A stretch of DNA of 36,761 nt, taken from contig MZNV01000902.1 of the NCBI GenBank assembly GCA_002081555.1, positions 1-36,761 on the forward strand, in the 5' to 3' direction. The position numbers and the translations under genes were made by a program. Shown here in pieces: positions 9,706 to 21,613 of the stretch (within the stretch, counting starts at the first letter, position 1; each line of letters opens with the position of its first letter). This DNA is from Protostelium mycophagum. Lineage: Eukaryota; Evosea; Variosea; Protosteliida; Protosteliaceae. The notes beneath the pieces are model-generated. The model was not told where the DNA came from, did not search any database, and saw nothing but the letters and a program-made list of their open reading frames with translations.

Positions 9706-11707
9706 CTATAAAGTTGGGGAAGAGGCCGAGGGCGAAACCGGCGTGGAGGAGTTCTGTTCCAAGGAGGGCGATTCCGGCCTGCTCGAGTCGCTGAGTGCCA
9801 AGCTTAAGTCTCGTGACAGCTGTTCGTCTGAGAGTGTCATCCTGCTCAGGGGTTGGTCTTTGTGATCATACGACAGCACTCTCTCTGGTCTCCAGGCGTC
9901 CTGTTTTCATCAGCGTCATCCAAGCGATTCACAAATCGTAATGATTAAAGATCTGGTTCTGTGTGGATACATCGAATGAAACGTTCCACACCTTCCGCAA
10001 CCGTTCCAAGAAGGATGCTAATGGCGGGGCGATGTCTACCATTTCAGCCTTGGAGGTTCTCGAGTGAGATGCCGCGGGACTGTTCGTGGAGCCTGAATTT
10101 TTCGTGCTGAATGTTGTCATTTTTGTACTCATCGAACGAGCTAAAATTAGACTTAAATCTGGCTTCTTTTCCTCATCTAACGGAAACTATTTGAGTTTAG
10201 AAAAGTATTTCATAAATGATTTTTACCGAATTTATGATATCTACAAAAGTGTAGATTGTCCATTTAACGTATTTCGGTTCTAATTCAAATAACTTGCTGG
10301 TTGGTGTATTTTCACTCTCTGACAATGTCTTTGGTTTCAAAACACTAAAGACAGGATTCTGTCTTTGCTTAGAGATCTCATCACACCCATTATGTTCACC
10401 CGTAATTGTCCCAGCCATTCTAAGATTAGATGCAGAAGTATCCAGACGTTGTTTTCCTTTTTCAATAATTTATATGCACCAGAGTTGACATCAGCCTGGA
10501 AGGCGTAAGACTTGTGAAATTCATCGGCACCCACCTTTAATGCGGAAATCCTTTTTGCCTCTTTTCGAGCCTCTGCTAGTTGTTTTGAAGGGTCATCGTT
10601 TGATTCTGATGACTTCATGTCTTTCAATATAAATAAAATTTCGTACAACATCTGTCTTGATCAAAACGAGAAGAATGAGCATGAATCGGGCACCTTCGGG
10701 ATGTACCGCAGCCGTTGTTGTTCAATTCCGTGGAGAACAATGGACTGTCTTTTCAAATGTGTTTCTAGTGTCACCTCACCACTTTTCCTCTCGCAAAATA
10801 CCATCCGCAGACCACTATTTGGTCATCAGCTCAACTCAACACCGAGATTCTTACTTGATATATTTCTCAAACCGAGTGACAAATCTTTCTTGTGCACTGT
10901 TTTGAATGGTTCCTTTTCTCTTCAGACGAACCATCGCAATCGCTTCCTTCAGTGGCATTCCGTGAAAGATCAAATAACACGCAATCGCCAACCCTGTTAT
11001 CAATTTACATCGGTGTAAACTGTCAACAATCTGTGTACACACCTGTTCGTCCCAGTCCGGCATGACAATGCACCGCAACGTTTTTGTTTTGTTGATTTAT
11101 ACAGAAACTCATCACTTGTACTACGTTGAGCAGGAAGTCCAATTGTGGAACACCCATGTCTGTCCACCCAAAATTATAAAATGATACTATTTTGTTGAGT
11201 TGAATGTTGATAAGATTGTACTCACTCCCACCGTTCATAAAATCCTCAGGCCGATACGAAAATGAGCCTGTTAAAGATCAGCTTCCATTGTCTACTTAAA
11301 TCATCTAGCTGTGCAAAATCAACAGAATGAAGCGACACTCACCGTCAAGACCGTCACCACACGATGCATGTTCTCCTGGTAGTTGAAGATTGATCACAGC
11401 TCCCATGCGAAAACTAGCATTTTGAACAAGCTAATCAAAAGTTACGCTGTGGATTTCTTACTTTTGGAATTGTGAGATCATATCGTACTCTTTGATTCCT
11501 CGAGTGGATGGACGAGCCATCGCGACGATGTTATCGGTGATCCAGTTGGAATACAAACCGCGAATGGCCATGTGTGAATTCTGACCTCGATCAGACTCGA
11601 CTTTGATGATAAGAGGCAACATCACTCACTTTTTCAGATATCCAATTCTGAAAATTCTCATATTTGCAAGACTTTCCTTGACAGAAGAAGCAGTGAACCT
11701 CCCCCAT
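9706..11707 (-). CDS. PTPDC1: PTPDC1-like protein tyrosine phosphatase
   Basis: Start ATG at 11707. The exons follow the human protein closely: CQGKSCKYENFQNW, then MAIRGLYSNWITDNIVAMAR, GAVINLQLPGEHASCGDGL, FSYRPEDFMNGG, SFYNFGWTDMGV, the signature AVHCHAGLGRTG and LAIACYLIFHGM. The active-site loop has the catalytic Cys and Arg (HCxxGxxRTG), so the enzyme should be active. A helical C-terminal region (about 10200-10650; KKENNVWILLHLILEWLG) corresponds to the conserved PTPDC1 tail, followed by a Ser/Pro-rich end stopping at 9706. PTPDC1 is linked to centrosomes and cilia in animals, so a flagellar role is inferred here. One intron in the tail appears to be only 23 nt (10377-10399). The 295-bp gap to annexin is a shared divergent promoter. 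Confidence 0.92.
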
Positions 11708-12002
11708 GACCGTTAAGCTCTCGGGAAAATCTCTAAAATTGGTGCCGAATCAACACCACATTCTACAACCAAGATATTTCGTAAATGGAACAAAATAATT
11801 TAAACGTTGCAACGATTCTAATTTCAGAGGTGAAAAGTATTCATTCTCTGGGAAGCTTCACAGGACTTTGTTTTCAGAGAGAGAGGTGGTGAGCTGTCAA
11901 AACGGAAAGTGGTCCGAAGTTCCCAATCTTGGGTTTGCGCATTGTAAAATCGCTTGCGACATCAGCATATTTCCATTTACACACCGATCAAACACAGAAA
12001 AC
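11708..12002. promoter_or_regulatory. Divergent promoter PTPDC1/annexin, with an unexplained open frame
   Basis: The spacer carries a plus-strand frame open from 11799 into the annexin start, in frame with annexin. It reads EKYSFSGKLHRTLFSE, VVSCQNGKWSEVPNLG and CKIACDIS, which resembles part of a complement-control (sushi) repeat. There is no ATG in it. It is either a chance frame across the 5' untranslated region or an N-terminal exon. On the minus strand a GGTTGTAG acceptor lies about 50 nt upstream of the PTPDC1 ATG. Confidence 0.35.
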
Positions 12003-13239
12003 ATGAGCTACAGAGAAGCCGCCGATGCCTTATACAAGGCCATGAAGGGATTTGGAACTGACGAGAAGAAACTGATCCAGGTGACGTCATAATCCCGCAG
12101 TATCGGCTGAATCATATGCAGGTCCTCGCCTCTTTACCTCATGACGGACGTGTAGCAATCGCATCTGAGTTCGAGAGAGCACACGGAAAGAGTTTAGAGA
12201 AGGAGCTTGAGAGCGAGCTCAGCGGCCGCTTCCGTGCCGTCTGCAAGAGATTAGGTGAGGACTTGGCAAACTTCATGGTTTAACGACTGCAGCCAAGTCC
12301 ATCCCTGAGGTAAAGGCCGACTATCTCGAGAACGCAATGAAAGGCCTCGGAACTAAGGTATTTACCGAAAGTTGGTCCCATTCTGATCGACATAGGATCA
12401 TCCCCTGATCGATGCCATCACTCAGAGCACCAATTAGTGAGTCGTAAAGTTGTTTGTCATGTGATGCTTACGTCGAACAGTGAGCTCCAAGCCATTACCC
12501 AAGTCTATGCTTCCAAGTACGGCAAGAACCTTCGTGATGTGGTCAAATCAGAAACCTCTGGAAATTTCGAGAAGGTCCTCCTTGCCATCTTGGAGGTATC
12601 TCTGTTCGACATAAAGTGTCAAGCTGACATGATCCAAGGGTCGCCGTGATGAGAGCCCATATGCAAATGAAGCACAAGCTGAAGCAGACGCCGAAGCCCT
12701 GTACAAGGGAGGAGAGAAGAAGTTTGGCACAGACGACAGCCTCTTTGTAGGCATCATGACCACCCGCAGTGCAGCCCAACTCGCTGCTACAAACAGGTTT
12801 GATGAACAGGATGAACAATAGATCTGATGTCTGATAGACATTACACTGCCAAGTATGGACACTCCCTCCAGTCGGCCATCTCCAACGAAACTTCTGGTGA
12901 CTATCGTGATGCCCTCCTCTCTCTGAGTAAGTTATTTTATTTGGTTAGACTCTAAACATGAACAGCCAAGACTCGTGATGTCTACTTCACTGAGAGATTA
13001 ATTGAGGCCTTCAAGGGTCTTGGAACTAATGATGATCTTTTGGTCTACATCATGACTGCTCACGACAGACCCACCATACAATGGATCGCCACAACCTACG
13101 GACAGATCACTCAGAAGTGAGTTCATCATCTCTTTCAAACAACAAACATTTATTTATATTGTTCAGGTCTCTTGAGGCGAGCATCAAGTCGGAGACCAGC
13201 GGTGATTACGAGAAGGTTCTCGTCGCCTTGTTACACTAA
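12003..13239 (+). CDS. Annexin, four repeats
   Basis: Annexins bind acidic phospholipid membranes in a calcium-dependent way. Four endonexin repeats are visible. Their type II calcium loops read KGFGTDEKK, KGLGTK, KKFGTDD and KGLGTNDD. The matching downstream acidic caps are ELSGR, ETSGN, ETSGD and ETSGD. Loop 2 is least canonical. At least seven short introns interrupt the gene; intron 1 is 12081-12121 and begins GTGACGTCAT. The stop is TAA at 13237-13239. Length is about 315 residues, a standard annexin core with almost no N-terminal tail when started at 12003 (MSYREAADALYKAMKG). A longer N terminus cannot be excluded because the frame stays open upstream. Confidence 0.95.
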
Positions 13240-13438
13240 TCGTATTGGATCGATAATACATTCCTACTCTTTAGTTTATAGTATTTCCTGATGCTTCTGG
13301 GATGTCTTAAAAAATATACTACTTCTAAATTCACTTTTTATTTATTACTCTTCTGTATACATTCCTATATAATTGTTTCGTCTAAGAACTTGATCAAAGC
13401 CGGTGACTGGGCATATTTAGTCATCTATAATCTTGCTG

Positions 13439-14750
13439 TTAAGAACCTACTGAGAATGGAAAGGGGCTCATCGGGGTGTCAAAATCAAAATTAGGCTTGA
13501 AGTCGAGGGAGACACCTACATATAGAGTCAATCTACAGCACATCCAGTCTGATGATCAGAAGGAGGCAACACCTTACTCCTGTGGCGGAGCTGCTGAGTT
13601 CTGCGGCTCTGCCGCGAACGTGCCATTTTCGAATTACTATTGTCTCAATAGAGAGAAAGACAAAGCACCTATGGTTGGTGCACTGTGGCTCTGTCTCATG
13701 CTATAAAGCTCTTGCATCAAAAAGGTCATCTGCAAATGTCAGAGGTGATTTGATGACGCCTTCCTACACACCTTCTTCTCCATCATGCTGTTATCTCTCT
13801 TGAGTTCTGCAACGTCCTGTACAAGTCGGGCCACTGTTCCTTAGATATATTTAGTCGAGACACACGATCGTTGTGCATCACCTTGGTAGTCCTGTTGGGT
13901 CTGCTCCATGTCTAAGATCCGCTCTGTAAGTTGTTTGACTTGGTCGTTTTTAGAAGGCGAATGATCTTCTCTGTTCCATGATTAGAAGAGATCACGAAGT
14001 AGACGATGATAATCGTATGTACCTGGTGCGCTTGTTTGGTTGGTAGTCATCGGTCTCATAGCCGTCTATGCCTTCATCCGATGTGTACGAAGCCTTCTGT
14101 ATTTTATCAGAAAGATCGAATAATGTATACTGCGCAGTTGGTACCTCTTGAGAGCGAGTTCTGGACAGCTGTAACTTTGTCAGAGAAGTTCAGGATTTTA
14201 AGAGACCCACCTTCTTTCTTTTGTTGGGAGTGAGCGCGGTTTGTGCGGCCTACGTCATCAGTTTGGGATGACATCTGCGTGCTCACCTTCTTTACGGATG
14301 GTGTTCCCTCATCGATGATTTCATCTTTCTCGAAGGAATAAAGAAGCGAATCTAAAGTGGTTGTTGGTTCTACTCTCACTGCTTTAACAGGTGTTGCCTG
14401 TAAGTTGGTTCATTTTGAGACTTGGAGACATGAAATTATACCTTTGGGGTCTGATCTCTGAGTCTACCTTTTAAGCACCTCTCACAAGGACATGTACCGG
14501 TGCATTGTGGACAGTTATATGCTGGGTCAAGTTTGGCCTGTCATTTCTTAGATTCTCATTTGGAGGCGAAAATGAACGGTGATACCTCCTCCCAGCTCTT
14601 GTCTTTCAATCGGGAGGCGAAACATAGTCTGCAGACGATCTTGTTGCACTTCTCACTCGTACATTCCACGTACTCTCTTCTATACTGGTTCATGGACGTC
14701 TTACAGACATGACAACAGCTGGTACGGTTCGGCTTCTTGTAGCTAGCCAT
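13439..14750 (-). CDS. CDCA7-like zf-4CXXC_R1 zinc-finger protein
   Basis: The N-terminal 75 residues form a zf-4CXXC_R1-type finger: CCHVCKTSM, VECTSEKCNKIVCRLC, then after a short intron NCPQCTGTCPCERCLKGRL. The 11-cysteine pattern of this family is met. CDCA7 uses this domain with the remodeller HELLS to support DNA methylation. The equivalent of one residue mutated in human ICF syndrome (Arg after CHQC) is Lys here, while the Arg in the CxxxR segment is kept. Downstream are a Ser/Thr-rich linker (TSDEGIDGYETDDY), a coiled coil (LTERILDMEQT, VARLVQDVAELKRD) and a tail ending PMSPFPFSVGS with the stop at 13439. Domain order is reversed relative to animal CDCA7, whose finger is C-terminal. 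A related 4CXXC protein is possible. Confidence 0.75.
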
Positions 14751-14998
14751 TACTTCTTCCCTCTATACAATATTGGGTATATGAACAATCGCCACCTACA
14801 TTTGTCATGATCATCGTCTTATCATCCCTCCTACTTTAAATTTCACTTACGATGTGGCTATGGAATGAGCTTTTGATGTTCGATGGTGGGTTTTGCTTTG
14901 TCGCGGGGATGCGTTTCTTCTTCACAAAATAGACGTATGTCAATCAAAACCGTCAGAAAAATTTATTTATCCCACGGAAAAGTCATTGCCTCGGTTAT

Positions 14999-15881
14999 TT
15001 AACGTGTTCTTTCCTGCTCAGCAACCGTGTGAGGAATTTTGGAAGTATTTTTCTGCATTAGCGCCGGGAAAAGTTGTCTTTCGCAAACCTCCGTCAAAAA
15101 TATCAGAAGTCTTTTTGTGATGACGTCCTCACCTCAACAAACTCGTTGGAGTTGGACTTCACCAAGGGGCAAGGAGTATGTGCCTCTCTCTTTGTTGCCT
15201 CACCATGCCGTTCAGATGACCCACCATCAGCCGTAGAAATATCTGCCGCAGTTTCGGAAGTAAAAGGCGAACAAAGTTTATGAGAAGTACTGCTTTGATC
15301 GCGGTCGAAAAGCCCCAGATGAAGAACACCGTAGAGATCAAGATGACCCAACCGATAATGGTAAGAAGGAGGCGAGGAGGTCTGTACGAGGGGGGTGCGG
15401 GGATGTCGACGTTCTCAGGTTGGTGTTTGTACAACCATCGAGACATATTGACTGGGTTACTTCTTGATATTGACTTGAGCGCACCGCAAGCCTTAGCAAT
15501 GTGAATAAATAATCAACAATATTTATGACTTTCATCTTGACCCAAGATATGAATGAGCTTACCAGCAGTTCTTCCATCAAATACTCCAAAGACCAATTTC
15601 TTCCCAATTTCGCCACATCTATCTCAGAGCTGCACACTGGACACCTCTTTTCGTCATCATATGGTCACTAAGATCAGAATGACTTACTTTCTACTTTGCT
15701 CCAACCAAGAGAGTATGCATTGTTGACAATAACTTCTTCCACAAGGACATATCATAATCGGTAACACATACTGATCCTGTGTTTTTCAGTGTTGATCTTT
15801 GTCTTCTACATAATAATAAAATACCTGGCATATGATGCATCTCAGAGAGTTGAACTTCTTTACTTCTTTTGTCTTGGTCAT
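14999..15881 (-). CDS. RING-type E3 ligase with a membrane segment
   Basis: Start ATG at 15881 gives MTKTKEVKKFNSLRC. A C3HC4 RING follows across three exons: CIICQDQYV, CPCGRSYCQQCILSW, then CPVCSSEIDVAKLG. Residues after about 95 include PPSYRPPRLLLTI and one strong hydrophobic segment (GWVILISTVFFIWGFSTAI), so the protein is probably anchored in a membrane with the RING in the cytosol. The C-terminal part is Ser/Lys-rich (VKSNSNEFVE, HTVAEQERTR) with a stop at 14999 and a GATAAATAAA run directly after. The C-terminal frame needs an intron of only 26 nt (15199-15224) or an alternative; an unspliced reading would stop at 15159. Substrates are unknown. A 130-bp divergent promoter is shared with ChaC. 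Confidence 0.75.
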
Positions 15882-15909
15882 CTTGCATGTGTTCGTTGTT
15901 TGGGTTACG

Positions 15910-15925
15910 AAAGTCACGTGACTTT
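15910..15925. promoter_or_regulatory. 16-bp perfect palindrome with CACGTG core
   Basis: AAAGTCACGTGACTTT is a perfect inverted repeat in the 130-bp promoter between the RING gene (ATG 15881, minus) and ChaC (ATG 16012, plus). CACGTG is the classic E-box of bHLH-type factors. The GTCACGTGAC core recurs at 22971-22980, again between divergent genes. Confidence 0.6.
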
Positions 15926-16011
15926 GAAATTTCACGACGTAATAAAGCAGGAGCACTTACGTGTGACAAACATAAATCGCTGCACATTCGATGAGCAATC
16001 AGGGACCCACA

Positions 16012-17125
16012 ATGAAAGACGTTATGGATAAGACAAGTATTGAGGTTACTGACAGTAAAACGCTAAGTGCATCAGAAGGCGATCTTTGGATCTTTGGTTA
16101 CGGGTTTGTTTCTTTCATGACAGACCATCTCTAATATAAAACAGTTCATTATTGTGGCGGCCTGCTTTTCCCTTCAAACAACGAGTGAATGGTTACATTA
16201 AGGTAGGTGTGCCAGAACGTCGTCATGACAACAAAACAGGGTTATCTTCGCACCTTCTTTCAGGGCAGCACTGATCATAGAGGCGTACCAGGAAGTCCTG
16301 GCAGAGTAGTCACTTTATTACCAAAAGGCCACGCACATACTCTGGGAATAGTGAAAGAAGGTGGGGTGATTTCACTATGCTCATGTTCATGTTGCTATAG
16401 AGGATGAGCTTGTTACGTGGGGTGCCGCCTTTTGTGTGGATGCCTCAAAGAAGGAGGAAGTGATCTCTTATCTTGACTACAGGTGAACAATTTTCCTGAT
16501 TTCTTTAAAGTGTTATTTCTATTTTTGCAAAATCGGCATTAAATTATTAAATTATTTTATTATATTGCACAAATACGAAAAGTGAAGAAAGAATTCTCAG
16601 AAAATAAATGATACAATTTTCTGACGCATTTTTCACGGTTCTTACCGTGATCTTCAACCTTTGTAAGCACTCTTATATATTTGGATAAATCATCTGAAAA
16701 GAGCAGAGAGAAAGGAGGATACACACAATCACTGGTGGATGTCTTCACTAAAGAGGACCACCACAATCCGTTCTGCCGTGCGGTGATATATATGGCCACT
16801 CCTGACAACGAAGAGTACCTCGGTCCAGCGAAGATGGAAGTCATCGCGGACCAGATCCTGAAGTCAAAAGGGGTGAGTTTGTCGTCAAAAATAGAACAGA
16901 TATTGTGATCCAAACGAAACCTGAACATCACAGCCGAGTGGACCTAATGCAGAATATTTATATAATCTGGGTGTGTTTTTCAATCATTAAAAATAATCGA
17001 CTCACTTTTGGCAAGCCACAGCACTGCGGTCGATGGAGGCTGATGACCAGCATGTTTTTGAACTGGAAGAGAAAGCACAGGAGATATCAAAGCTCGCCAA
17101 CAGCATTGTACAAAATGGGAAATAA
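16012..17125 (+). CDS. ChaC-type gamma-glutamylcyclotransferase
   Basis: ChaC enzymes cleave glutathione to 5-oxoproline and Cys-Gly in the cytosol. Exons spell out the family in order: [17 protein letters not shown] (substrate-loop motif YGSLxW), [78 protein letters not shown] and [13 protein letters not shown]. The length, about 215 residues, fits. Introns are about 37-60 nt except the fourth (16493-16706, 214 nt), which is AT-rich and contains a perfect hairpin CACGGT-TCTT-ACCGTG at 16634-16649. The stop codon TAA at 17123-17125 lies inside the AATAAA hexamer at 17121-17126. With the nearby GST it suggests active glutathione turnover. Confidence 0.95.
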
Positions 17126-17234
17126 AATGAAGATATTAATACTTGAATTTCCACGTGTCGCAGAACGCAGATTCTGAAATCTTCTCAAATTTTGTTGTCA
17201 TTTTCCCTGATTGACACGCGATTCACCAGCCTCT

Positions 17235-20200
17235 ATGACAGAAGAGCTCCTCTTCACGCACGCTATAAAAAAGATTCACCCCTCCTCTAGTGAGGGCTCT
17301 GCAGTGTTGACACGACCAGCTCGATTGAAATTGGACTTGCAAGATCGGTCTAATTCTAATCCTGAGGCACTTTCCAGAAGAAAGGACATACATACTCTCC
17401 CGAATCGAGACAAAGAGCATTCACTCGTCAGCCCGACAATCGTCCGTCGAGATTCTTCACACTCAGTCCAACACAGAAAATTAAGGAGGTGAATCTACGT
17501 TCCATGTGAGAAATGATGTAATCTTGTTCAGAACAACGAGTGATCGAGTTCTTAAATCATGGGAAATACCAGAAGACTTTATCCGACACTCCACCTCACA
17601 GTACATACAAAAGAAGAAAGTAATCGTCATCGAGACCGAAAAATCAGAATCGGTCTCTTCTTCGAAAAGATCGACACTGCGGCGTGTGGACACTTTGGTA
17701 CAAGATCTTAACATATTAAGAAATACTCTTGCATTGTAAGGACCCTGTCATTTTTCTTCACTTTCATTTCAAAGTTAGGCTTGACATTCATCATTTTGCA
17801 GGAATGAGTCCCAACATTTTCCATTGCAGACGCCAGCAGAAATACTGACAAAGACATCGGAAGTGACATATGATGCTCAAGGTAACATCACGAGCTGCAC
17901 AATGGAACACGCATTGAAACGGCTACTGGACCCAGCCTATACCTCTAAAGGTATTTATCTTCTTTGGCGAGTTGCAGAAAAACATGACCTGAAGAAATGT
18001 CACAACAAAATTTCACGCACCACTCGCGGCTGTACCGCAACATCATTTTGTGGCTCGTGTACAATGTCGTCAATAATAGCTCATCAGATAAGATATCATG
18101 AATTCTAAAAATACAACAGATAAAGAATGGGTGGAGATATTGTGTCTCACACATCGGTTCGTCATGCCGAGCGACAAGTTCCTCCAAGCAATTGTAGAGA
18201 AGTACGCACTTTTCATCACCACGATCTAAAAATAGATCATAATTTTCCGAGAGGATTCTGAGATAAAAGCAGGAGGAATGAGAGGGGGAGGCGGGAATAT
18301 ATTATAAGTATATTAACAACATGGATGAACGTCGCCCCGACAGATTTTAAATTTGGACATAACGCGGAGTCCACAGAAATGAATTTCCTGGCATCAAAAG
18401 TGAGTCTCTACAACTATTATTGTTGGGTTTCTACAACGGGATAAAATACGTACTATTTATATCTGTATTGAAAATAAATATTAATAAATAAAATAGGTGA
18501 AGGATATGAGTGTCGGGCAGGAGAGGTTCAAGGAGTCACTTGTAGAGGAGATTAAGAGTGCATGTATGAGGAATATGGATCATTACGCAGAATACACTGG
18601 AAGAGCTCGAGTGAATTCTAATTATGTAAACGTCAGTATCATTTGAAATGATGTTTTCTGAGCGTTGTAGACGATCAATAAAATACCCACAAGAAGGAGA
18701 GCCATTTCCCTTGAAGTGGTCACCCCGAATGCACAGAAGAACACGATATTAGAAGTCTCTTCTGGACTTTTAGCAGAACAGATCACACTGCTAGAACACA
18801 AGATATTCTGTTCAGTGAGATTAAATGACATCAGTAATTATGATGCCGACAAGTCAGCATCCTCATCTCTACAAACATACATACAACAATTCAATAAGGT
18901 ATACTATTATTTTTATTCCTTCAGGAGTGAGATTTTGCATTTAAATCAAATTTTCCCTGGAAATTTGAAAGAAAACTGACCGAAATATGATGGAAAGATG
19001 ACTGATGTGCGTCAGTTCAGCATGTGGGTTGTGACAGAAATCGTCTCTGCCCCCACAGAAAAGACCAGAATCCTCATCATCACCAAGTTTATAAAATTAG
19101 CAAACAAATGCTATGAGCTCAACAATTACAACACCGCAATGGAGGTATATTGTGGGTTGGTGCATTTCGCGGTATCCAGATTGCACAAGACATGGAAGGT
19201 CTGTTTTCCATTTTTCAAATTATATTTTGTTTATTTTCAAAAGATTATGCTGTCATTCGATTCTTTCAACTGAAAATTTGCAGAAAATTCCTAGAAAATA
19301 CAAGAGAATATTCACGACACTTGAGGAGGTATTCCAGCCAGAAGGCAACCACAAGAGCTTCAGAAGAATTCTGAACGCAAAGCAACACAAAGACAACCAG
19401 CCGATCAACCCTTATTTCGGTGAAATTTCGATGAAATTTCGAATTCTATTTGATCAGACTATTTTCATTTCTGTCGACATTCCTGTACAAAAGTGTAGAT
19501 GGACAGGTTGTACAATAAGAATGTTATATTGACAATGGCAGCTCTCACTCTGAGAGACCTCGCGGTGATCGAGATGCACAACACAAACATGATCGGCGAT
19601 CGAGTCAATTTCCACAAGATGAGAGTGGTGAAGCCCATCTTTGCGTCCATACAGAGATACCAGAAGAATCCATACAACTTTGAACTGAACGTTGACGTCA
19701 CCTCTAAGCTACGGTCGATCGCCCCGATCTTTGATGAACAAGAGCTCAGAAGGAGGTGAGGAAATAATCCTCATCTGTTGTCTAATCAAGAGGAGGTCTG
19801 CATTATGTGAGCAAGGCACATTGAGTAGGTCATCAATGGCTGAATGACAAGAATTCCACAATAAAACTTTTTGGTCTTCTGTGGGTTTAGGGTTTTCTGT
19901 TTTTGATACGAACCTCAAAAGATTTGAAGTGCACAAAGCAAAAGCAAGCGTATTATTTTTAGGTTTGAAATCAAAATTTCAAACACGGTACGGATGCAAG
20001 GCGATACAGGTTTAGAGGTACCAGAGCTTCAACCGTCAGCTGGTCCTCTCTCTCCAGAGCTTTTAGAAAAGCACGACCGGCTCCTCTCACAAGAAGATGC
20101 ACAGAGGAAGAGTGTGGGATTTTTAAAACCAACAATGGAAGAGCCGAAGAGTGTGATCTCTGGAGCAATGCGGAGAAATATGTTTCAGAAGCACAGTTCT

Positions 20201-21613
20201 GGAGGAGGTCTTTCGATGTCAATGTCCATGCTCCCACCTCATCTTGCAGTGGATTTGGACCGAAAGACACACGTTTTAACACAAAGAGATGTTTCTTCAT
20301 CACCGCCAACACAAGCACAAGAGGTGAAGAAGTGAAGAAGATATGCGAAATGAATGTGCTCAGGCTTTCGCCGATGAAAAATCACATCAATCGTCTGCTC
20401 TTTCATCAGCTCAACATTCAACAAATCCATCAGTGCAAAGCTCGCCGCTGACATTATCTCCGCATATGATTGAAACAAGGAGGCAATTGCTTGATCAAAG
20501 GTAGCTAAGCTGGTGATATAATTTTTTGATGGTTCAGGATGTCTAATCTGTGTGTGGACACCGGTAGTAATACAGAGGAGGGTCCCAAAACGCCACGACG
20601 GAGGAGTGGGAGTGGAACAGAAAAGACTGCTGTAGATTTAGACGCAGCCATTATCGAGCGATTCTTACAGTGCGGCAAAGACCCCGGTCTATTTTTATCT
20701 CGCGCGATGGAGGTGCAAATTTCGTCCATATTTTCCCTTCTAAATGTTGAAGGTCTTGGAAAAAAACAACTTTTTGACGGGATCTATCTTTCAAGTGCAC
20801 CCTCAAGCTGTACAAATCGAGGTGATTATTTTCATTTTTTGATTGTTTTTGAGATTTCCAGTGGGCTCACCTTGGAAACCATAAACCTGCAAACTCAACG
20901 CCGACATCATCACCACCTGTGGTTAAGAATATCTTTGATGATAGTGTGGATCCACATAACCACACCATATACCAATCGCGTTCAGAACCTGTTGTACCAA
21001 TCCAGAAGATGTATAATCCCCAGACAGCCACCATTCCACCACATCTGGTGCACACACTCACACCCAACATTATCAAGAAGGAAGAGATCCCCGTCTTTGA
21101 AGATTTGATGTCATCATATAGACAAGAGGATGATTTGGATTCACCAAGCTCATTTCACAGTACAAAATCATCTGTGACAAGTGGAAGGTCGAAGAACTCA
21201 ACAACCAGCTTTGGTTCTACAAATTCAAGCAGGTGAGTCGCTTTTTCCTTCCATTTTTTGAACTTCAAAGATCTCTTCGACTGGAGGGTGGGTCGACCAT
21301 AGTGGTGCCTCACACTTCTCCACCGACCATTGCTGCCAATAGTGGAAGAAAAACGATTATGGGAGGGGGGTTCAGATCTACAACGAGCTCCAACGCGAGA
21401 TCCAATGTGCCGAAAGGACAGAGACCAACAGCTGATGAGTGGCCTGATGACGGTCACACTCGAGACTATCGGTACGAACCGAACAAATGAAATCTGTGAT
21501 CTGAAGGGATTAGGTATTACAAAAAATACGGATTTGCGGGGCAAGGGGCGAAAACCTCACACGGACACAATCACCCAACAGGGACAGTGCCGAAGGCCCC
21601 ATTCACATACTGA
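17235..21613 (+). CDS. Ras guanine-nucleotide exchange factor (RasGEF_N plus CDC25 homology)
   Basis: RasGEFs exchange GDP for GTP on Ras-type GTPases at membranes. The N terminus (17235-17490) is Ser/Arg-rich. A RasGEF_N module at about 17860-18420 includes EWVEILCLTHRFVMP and FLQAIVEK, then NVAPTDFKFGHNAES. The catalytic domain (about 18760-19760) includes LAEQITLLEHKIFCSVR, VRQFSMWVVTEIVSAP, FIKLANKCYELNNYNTAMEV, KIPRKYKRIFTTLEEVF, QPINPYF and VNFHKMRVVKPIFASIQRYQ. A long Ser/Thr/Pro-rich tail (20000-21613) probably carries phosphorylation sites (PKTPRRRSGSGTEK; EDLMSSYRQEDDLDSPSS) and ends KAPFTY. At least 15 exons. It is the longest gene span in the window, resembling fungal Cdc25/Ste6 types more than a specific animal class. 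Small exons within 17960-18360 are not fully resolved. Confidence 0.9.

Noticed and set aside
13476-13803. Plus-strand frames over the 3' end of the CDCA7-like gene
   Set aside because: The minus strand here carries spliced exons ending PMSPFPFSVGS. The plus frames have no splice support or family resemblance.
16587-16706. Possible C/D-box snoRNA in the long fourth intron of ChaC
   Set aside because: TGATACA and CTGA elements occur, but only five bases separate the C-like box from the first CTGA and no terminal stem fits, so a guide function is not supported. The CACGGT hairpin is noted in the ChaC entry.
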